NCBI GenBank assembly: GCA_017302165.1
Contig: JAFLCW010000005.1
Coordinates: forward strand, 1 to 50,230
DNA length: 50,230 bases
Direction: 5' to 3'
Source of the DNA: Alphaproteobacteria bacterium
GTDB lineage: Bacteria; Pseudomonadota; Alphaproteobacteria; Micavibrionales; Micavibrionaceae
Shown here: positions 45,685 through 50,230 of the stretch, one piece after another
Layout: every line of letters starts with the position of its first letter
How positions within the stretch are numbered: the first letter of the stretch is position 1
Position numbers and translations under genes: made by a program
The notes under the pieces: model-generated
What the model was told of the DNA's origin: nothing
What the model saw: only the letters and a program-made list of their open reading frames with translations
The model's database searches: none

Positions 45685-46071
45685 TTAACCTAGAGACCAT
45701 GGCAAAAAATCCGTTGCGGCGGTTGGGGATAAATTATCTGATAGCCCCATACGATTAAACGATTCTTCGATATCTATCGATTTAATCTCCTCGGCTGTTT
45801 TATCCTGATAGGCAGACAACAAGACCGCCACCAACCCCCGGACAATGTGGGCATCGCTATCAGCGATGATATGGTACCTGCCCGATTGATCTTGACGGGT
45901 GACCATCCACACACGCGATGTACAGCCCCGCACCAGTGTATCCTCGGTTTTCAACGCTTCGGCCATCGGGGGCAAATCCTTGCCCAGATCGATGAGATAT
46001 TGATAGCGCGCCTCCCAGTCATCCAGAAGGGAGAAATTTTCTATAAGGTCGGTTAAAGATGGGGTCATCAC
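45685..46071 (-). CDS. sufE: Sulfur-transfer protein SufE
   Basis: 128-residue SufE-family protein that accepts persulfide sulfur from the cysteine desulfurase SufS for iron-sulfur cluster assembly. The acceptor cysteine is Cys50 in VRGCTSRVW. The preceding acidic helices and the FNRMGLSDNLSPT segment near the C-terminus match the family. ATG at 46071 or 46068. It is not linked to a suf operon here. It is divergent from clpX with 169 bases between starts. Confidence 0.93.
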   Translation of the reverse strand: MMTPSLTDLIENFSLLDDWEARYQYLIDLGKDLPPMAEALKTEDTLVRGCTSRVWMVTRQDQSGRYHIIADSDAHIVRGLVAVLLSAYQDKTAEEIKSIDIEESFNRMGLSDNLSPTAATDFLPWSLG

Positions 46072-46240
46072 GTCTTTACGAAAAATTTACCAAACGTTAA
46101 GATGTTGAGAGCATTGATAGAGTATAATGAAAGAATATGCCACTGGTTTGATGATGGGGACTTGCCAGAACCGAGACTGGTGGCTAGTTTGATAAGAAGA
46201 TTCTGTATTACAAAGCAAAGCCAGAAGGCGGTCAGGTCAC

Positions 46241-47542
46241 ATGAGCAAAACGGAAAAAACAAGCGGCGATAGCAAAAACACCCTTTACTGCTCGTTCTGC
46301 GGCAAAAGCCAGCACGAAGTCCGCAAGCTGATTGCGGGTCCAAATGTATTTATCTGCAATGAATGTGTTGAACTTTGCATGGATATTATCCGCGAAGAAG
46401 ATAAAACACAGCTCGTGCGCTCAGGCGAAGGTGTCCCTGCCCCCAGCGAAATTAAGGCTGTTCTGGATGATTACGTGATTGGCCAGGATCGCGCTAAACG
46501 CGTTCTGTCTGTCGCTGTCCACAACCATTACAAACGTCTGGAACACGGCGGCAAAGAAGCCGATGTGGAACTCGCGAAATCCAACATTTTGTTGATCGGC
46601 CCTACAGGGTGCGGAAAAACACTGTTAGCACAGACTCTGGCGCGGATTATTGACGTCCCCTTTACCATGGCCGATGCCACCACCTTAACCGAAGCCGGAT
46701 ATGTGGGGGAAGATGTTGAAAACATTGTCCTGAAACTGCTTCAGGCGTCTGATTACAACGTGGAACGGGCTCAGCGCGGTATTGTGTATATCGATGAAAT
46801 CGACAAAATTTCGCGCAAAGGGGATAACCCGTCTATCACCCGTGACGTTTCGGGCGAAGGGGTTCAGCAGGCTTTGCTCAAACTGATGGAAGGCACTGTA
46901 GCCTCTGTCCCGCCGCAAGGGGGGCGCAAACACCCCCAGCAGGAATTCCTGCAGGTCGATACATCTAATATTCTATTTATCTGCGGCGGCGCTTTTGCCG
47001 GCATTGAAAAGATCCTGTCAAACAAAGGCCGAGGCACGACCATTGGCTTTGGCGCGGATGTGAAATCGCCGAACGATAAGAAAACGGGTGAACTTCTGCG
47101 CAATCTGGAGCCGGAAGATCTGCTCAAATACGGCTTGATCCCAGAGTTTGTCGGACGTCTACCTGTCTTCGCGACATTGGAAGACCTCGATGAAAAAGCC
47201 CTGATCAACATTTTGACAGAACCCAAAAACGCCTTGGTTAAACAATACCAAAAATTGTTTGATCTTGAGGGGGTTAAGCTTGAATTCTCAGATGAAGCCT
47301 TAAGCGCAATTGCCAAAAAAGCGATAGAGCGTAAAACAGGCGCGCGCGGTCTGCGGTCTATCCTTGAAACCATGCTTCTCGACACCATGTTCGAAGTGCC
47401 GGATAAAGATGACATTGAAAAAGTCATCGTATCCAAAGAAACCGTCGAAGACGGTAAACCACCTGTATATGTGTACGCCGACTCTAAAAAGAAGAAATCA
47501 TCTAAAAAAGATGACAAGGAAATAGAAACCGTCGCCGTTTAA
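46241..47542 (+). CDS. clpX: ATP-dependent Clp protease ATP-binding subunit ClpX
   Basis: 433-residue AAA+ unfoldase. The N-terminal zinc-binding domain has Cys17, Cys20, Cys39 and Cys42. Walker A GPTGCGKT is at 120-127, with Walker B (YIDEIDK) and arginine-finger region following. The IGF loop (GTTIGFGAD) that docks into ClpP is intact. The C-terminus is basic and acidic. It lies without clpP upstream; the usual tig-clpP-clpX-lon order is broken, so clpP must be elsewhere if present. It is 15 bases upstream of the DHH gene. A perfect TATAAT at 46123-46128 is upstream but lacks a good -35 box. Confidence 0.97.
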   Translation: MSKTEKTSGDSKNTLYCSFCGKSQHEVRKLIAGPNVFICNECVELCMDIIREEDKTQLVRSGEGVPAPSEIKAVLDDYVIGQDRAKRVLSVAVHNHYKRLEHGGKEADVELAKSNILLIGPTGCGKTLLAQTLARIIDVPFTMADATTLTEAGYVGEDVENIVLKLLQASDYNVERAQRGIVYIDEIDKISRKGDNPSITRDVSGEGVQQALLKLMEGTVASVPPQGGRKHPQQEFLQVDTSNILFICGGAFAGIEKILSNKGRGTTIGFGADVKSPNDKKTGELLRNLEPEDLLKYGLIPEFVGRLPVFATLEDLDEKALINILTEPKNALVKQYQKLFDLEGVKLEFSDEALSAIAKKAIERKTGARGLRSILETMLLDTMFEVPDKDDIEKVIVSKETVEDGKPPVYVYADSKKKKSSKKDDKEIETVAV

Positions 47543-47557
47543 CATCTTGGGGGGCAT

Positions 47558-48514
47558 ATGGCTACACGTCCCAGAGTTAAAATTTCGCCTGACAAAAAAT
47601 ATCGGCTGATCACACGGTCGGATATGGATGGGCTTGTCTGTGCTGTTCTGCTTAAGGAACTGGATATCATTGACGATATTCTATTCGCACACCCGAAAGA
47701 CATGCAGGACGGGTTGATTGATGTGGGGCCGGACGATATCACCACGAACCTGCCCTATAATGCCGATGCTTATCTGTCCTTTGACCATCACGCCAGCGAA
47801 ATGAACCGGGTTAAAGGCAATCATGACAACCATATCATCCGACCCGAAGCGCCATCAGCCGCACGCGTTGTATATGATTATTTTGGCGGCGCCGAAGCCT
47901 TTGCGGACATTTCCGAAGATATGATGGCCGCCGTGGACAAGGCGGACTCTGCCTCGTTTACCAAAGATGAAATCCTCGACCCTCAGGGCTGGGTTTTGTT
48001 GTCCTTTATCATGGATGCGCGCACAGGGTTAGGACGGTTCCGGGATTTCAATATTTCCAACTATCAATTAATGATGAAATTGATTGACGCCTGCCGGGAA
48101 CATAAGTCGATTAACGCCATCATGGCCTTGCCGGATGTTCGGGAACGGGTGGATTTATATCACGAACAAAAAACAAAGTTTAAAGACCAGCTGGAGCGGT
48201 GTGGCAAAGTTCACAAAGACTTTGTCGTGATTGATCTGCGCAACGAACAGACCATCATGGCGGGGAATCGCTTCATGGCCTATGCCGTCTACCCACAATG
48301 CAACCTGTCTGTCACCATTATGTGGGGCAAGAATAAACAAAATACCGTCGTGGCGGTGGGTAAATCCATCTTGAATAAAACATCGACGTTGTCCGTGGGT
48401 CAGCTCATGCTCAAATTCGGAGGGGGAGGGCATGATGCCGCCGGTACGTGCCAACTTGCGAACCTAAAAGCGGATGAACAGATCGCTGATATTTTAAAAC
48501 ACATTACGGGGTAA
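47558..48514 (+). CDS. DHH-family phosphoesterase, exopolyphosphatase-like
   Basis: 318-residue DHH phosphoesterase. Motif I is DMDG at 22-25, the DHH motif is FDHH at 75-78 and the C-terminal DHHA1 domain has GGGGHDAAGT near 287-296. The catalytic metal-binding set is therefore complete. Relatives include NrnA-type oligoribonucleases, exopolyphosphatase-like proteins and cyclic dinucleotide hydrolases; sequence does not choose among them. Its length of 318 residues and soluble nature fit a minimal two-domain form without membrane or CBS additions. It follows clpX by 15 bases and precedes the photolyase. Confidence 0.9.
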   Translation: MATRPRVKISPDKKYRLITRSDMDGLVCAVLLKELDIIDDILFAHPKDMQDGLIDVGPDDITTNLPYNADAYLSFDHHASEMNRVKGNHDNHIIRPEAPSAARVVYDYFGGAEAFADISEDMMAAVDKADSASFTKDEILDPQGWVLLSFIMDARTGLGRFRDFNISNYQLMMKLIDACREHKSINAIMALPDVRERVDLYHEQKTKFKDQLERCGKVHKDFVVIDLRNEQTIMAGNRFMAYAVYPQCNLSVTIMWGKNKQNTVVAVGKSILNKTSTLSVGQLMLKFGGGGHDAAGTCQLANLKADEQIADILKHITG

Positions 48515-48565
48515 TTTTTCAGTCGTCCCTTGCCCAGGCAAGATATACCACCTATTTTAATAGGT

Positions 48566-50002
48566 ATGTCTCATTCTCCCCTTATTGTCTGGCTTCGTCA
48601 GGATTTGCGTTTATCGGATAACCCCGCGCTGAGCGAGGCTGTCAAAACCGGTGTGCCGATTATTCCTGTATATATTCTGGATGATGTCCATGCCGGGGAA
48701 TGGAAGATGGGCGGCGCTTCGCGTGTTTGGCTTCATCATTCACTCTCGTCCTTAAATACGTCCTTGAATGGTAAACTGCAGGTGGCCACAGGGCCCGCAG
48801 ACCGTGTCTTGACCGACCTGATCGCCCTGACAGGGGCAAAGGGCGTTTACTGGAATAGATGTTATGAACCTTGGCGTGTAACGCGGGATACGCAGATCAA
48901 AAAAATGCTGGAAACGGCGGGCACGGAAACAAAATCATTCAATGGATCCCTTTTGTGGGAGCCATGGGATGTCCTAAAAGACGACGGCACCCCTTACCGG
49001 GTCTTTACGCCTTTTTTCCGAAAGGGATGTCTATCAAAGGCAGAACCAAGAACCCCAATTCCTGCCCCCGTGTCGATTTCTTTTTATTCAGATAAAGATA
49101 CACGGGCGACAATAGACAGCCTGAATTTACGCCCAAGAAAACCAGCCTGGGATCAAGACATGACCCCGTGGGACATCGGCGAAACCGCGGCACAAAAACG
49201 TTTACACGCGTTTTTGGAAACCGGACTTAAAAATTATAAAGAGGGGCGCAATATTCCCGCCGGGCATAATGTATCCCGTCTATCCCCACATATACATTTT
49301 GGCGAAATTTCACCCCATCAGTCGTGGCACGCCGCCAAACAGTTCGGCATTGCCCATGGACTTGAAAAAGATCTGGATCATTTTTTATCCGAACTCGGCT
49401 GGCGCGAATTCTCCCACAGCCTGCTATACAACTTCCCAACCCTGCCTCGGAAAAATTTTCAGCCCCGATTTGATTCCTTTCCCTGGCAGGACAATGCGGA
49501 ATATTTAACACACTGGCAACAAGGGCAAACGGGCTACCCCATTGTCGATGCCGGTATGCGCGAATTGTATCAAACCGGGTACATGCATAACCGGGTGCGC
49601 ATGATTGTGGGGTCATTTCTGGTTAAAAATCTGCTGTTGCATTGGCATCACGGGGAAGATTGGTTTTGGGATACGCTCTATGATGCCGACCTCGCCAATA
49701 ATTCGGCCAGTTGGCAGTGGATCGCCGGATCGGGAGCCGATGCCGCGCCTTATTTCCGCATCTTCAATCCAGTGACCCAAGGAGAAAAATTTGACCCCGA
49801 AGGAACATATGTCCGTCAATATGTACCAGAACTAGCCTCTCTACCCATGAAATACCTTCATCAGCCTTGGGAAGCCCCGCCACTTGTGCTCTCAGCCGCG
49901 GGCATCACATTAGGTAAAAACTATCCCCACCCACTCGTCGACCACAGCAAAGCGCGTGACATCGCGCTGAAAGCCTTTGAACAGACGAAGAATCCCACAT
50001 AG
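48566..50002 (+). CDS. phrB: Deoxyribodipyrimidine photolyase
   Basis: 478-residue flavoprotein that splits cyclobutane pyrimidine dimers using blue light. The N-terminal DNA photolyase domain (about 1-165) starts PLIVWLRQDLRLSDNPAL. The FAD-binding helical domain (about 200-470) carries GWREFSH, HNRVRMIVGSF and LANNSASWQWIAGSGADAAPYFR, all class I photolyase signatures. The ATG at 48566 is chosen; the TTG at 48530 adds 12 residues with no support. The FAD oxidoreductase gene starts 11 bases downstream, a pairing often seen in light-response clusters with DUF1365 and cyclopropane-fatty-acid synthase genes; the latter two would lie outside the window. Confidence 0.96.
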   Translation: MSHSPLIVWLRQDLRLSDNPALSEAVKTGVPIIPVYILDDVHAGEWKMGGASRVWLHHSLSSLNTSLNGKLQVATGPADRVLTDLIALTGAKGVYWNRCYEPWRVTRDTQIKKMLETAGTETKSFNGSLLWEPWDVLKDDGTPYRVFTPFFRKGCLSKAEPRTPIPAPVSISFYSDKDTRATIDSLNLRPRKPAWDQDMTPWDIGETAAQKRLHAFLETGLKNYKEGRNIPAGHNVSRLSPHIHFGEISPHQSWHAAKQFGIAHGLEKDLDHFLSELGWREFSHSLLYNFPTLPRKNFQPRFDSFPWQDNAEYLTHWQQGQTGYPIVDAGMRELYQTGYMHNRVRMIVGSFLVKNLLLHWHHGEDWFWDTLYDADLANNSASWQWIAGSGADAAPYFRIFNPVTQGEKFDPEGTYVRQYVPELASLPMKYLHQPWEAPPLVLSAAGITLGKNYPHPLVDHSKARDIALKAFEQTKNPT

Positions 50003-50013
50003 AATCCTTCCCC

Positions 50014-50230
50014 ATGAGAATTGCCATTATCGGTGCAGGGATCGCAGGACTTTCGGCGGGCTGGTTGCTCTCCCCTGCTCATGACGTGGTGATTTTTGAC
50101 CAAGAACACGCGGCAGGTGGGCATGCCCACACCGTCACAATCGCAGGACACCCCCCGATTGACCTTGGCGTTCAGGCTTTTCATCCACGCGGATACCCCA
50201 ACCTGATGGAGTTTTTGTCGTATTTGCAGG
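50014..50230 (+). CDS. FAD/NAD(P)-binding oxidoreductase, N-terminal part
   Basis: The first 72 codons of a gene that runs off the window. The sequence opens with a Rossmann dinucleotide motif IGAGIAGLSAG at residues 5-15, followed by FDQEHAAGGHAHTV, which is the pattern of the amine-oxidase-like FAD proteins next to photolyases. The start is ATG at 50014, 11 bases after the phrB stop. The rest of the domain and any partner genes (DUF1365, cyclopropane synthase) cannot be seen. Confidence 0.85.
   Translation, partial: MRIAIIGAGIAGLSAGWLLSPAHDVVIFDQEHAAGGHAHTVTIAGHPPIDLGVQAFHPRGYPNLMEFLSYLQ

Noticed and set aside
46123..46128. Perfect TATAAT box upstream of clpX
   Set aside because: No acceptable -35 hexamer at 16-18 bases upstream and 113 bases to the start codon; could be a promoter but not supportable as read.
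46864..47517. Open frame of 217 codons antisense to clpX
   Set aside because: Ser/Arg-rich shadow of a strongly conserved gene; no ribosome-binding site or plausible role.
1..50230. Search for tRNA, rRNA, CRISPR, insertion sequences and riboswitches
   Set aside because: Intergenic regions are all under 300 bases and none shows a recognisable T-loop, direct-repeat array, transposase or conserved leader; nothing could be supported.

Overview
The window is a dense stretch of core chromosome from an alphaproteobacterium. The best evidence is gene order. ubiG/lysC, rodZ, ispG, prfA, prmC, a DUF4167 gene and clpB stand in the order familiar from that class. So do bolA / J-domain protein / cobS / cobT, lptM-like / lysA, ftsE-ftsX-ydcF-plsC, and accA / xerD with aroK-aroB. 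An RHH_4 regulator, MJ0042-type zinc-ribbon protein, HIG1-type membrane protein and SufE agree. Base composition is moderate, near 50% G+C by eye. I would place it near Rhodospirillales or Micavibrionales, but that is inference. I see no rRNA, tRNA, CRISPR array, insertion sequence or prophage, and no gene-free stretch above 300 bases.

Layout: 1-7.1 kb holds the 3' end of uppP, then on the minus strand clpB, a CNNM/CBS membrane protein, a lipoprotein, a MurC/Mpl-like ligase and the DUF4167 gene. 7.3-12.6 kb is a minus-strand housekeeping run: lysC, rodZ, ispG, prfA, prmC. 12.6-15.7 kb (plus) carries ubiG, a HIG1 protein, etfB-etfA and a small membrane protein. 15.7-20 kb has a pentapeptide-repeat protein, a TlpA thioredoxin, lptM-like/lysA and a zinc-ribbon protein. 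20.1-23.8 kb is a tightly coupled envelope operon: secreted helical-repeat protein, ftsE, ftsX, ydcF, plsC. 23.8-26.8 kb is an aromatic amino acid cluster: chorismate mutase fusion, hisC, tyrA. 27-29.6 kb has a 72-residue orphan, a methyltransferase, mutT and a parvulin isomerase, divergent from secA (29.8-32.5 kb).

32.5-38.3 kb has aroK-aroB divergent from a small membrane protein, a large secreted protein and xerD, followed by accA. 38.3-43.6 kb has an RHH regulator with a striking inverted repeat upstream, bolA, a J-domain protein, cobS, cobT and a secreted VWA protein. 43.7-50.2 kb has hisS, a secreted protein, sufE, clpX, a DHH phosphoesterase, a photolyase and the start of an FAD oxidoreductase.

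The window is ordinary in gene content but very compact. All nine convergent gene pairs are separated by 24 bases or fewer, and four share a 4-base stop-codon overlap. The most interesting leads are the secreted protein translationally coupled to ftsEX, the RHH-gene inverted repeat, the chorismate mutase fused to a degenerate prephenate dehydratase-like module, and the convergent stop-codon sharing. I found no clearly new multi-gene system.
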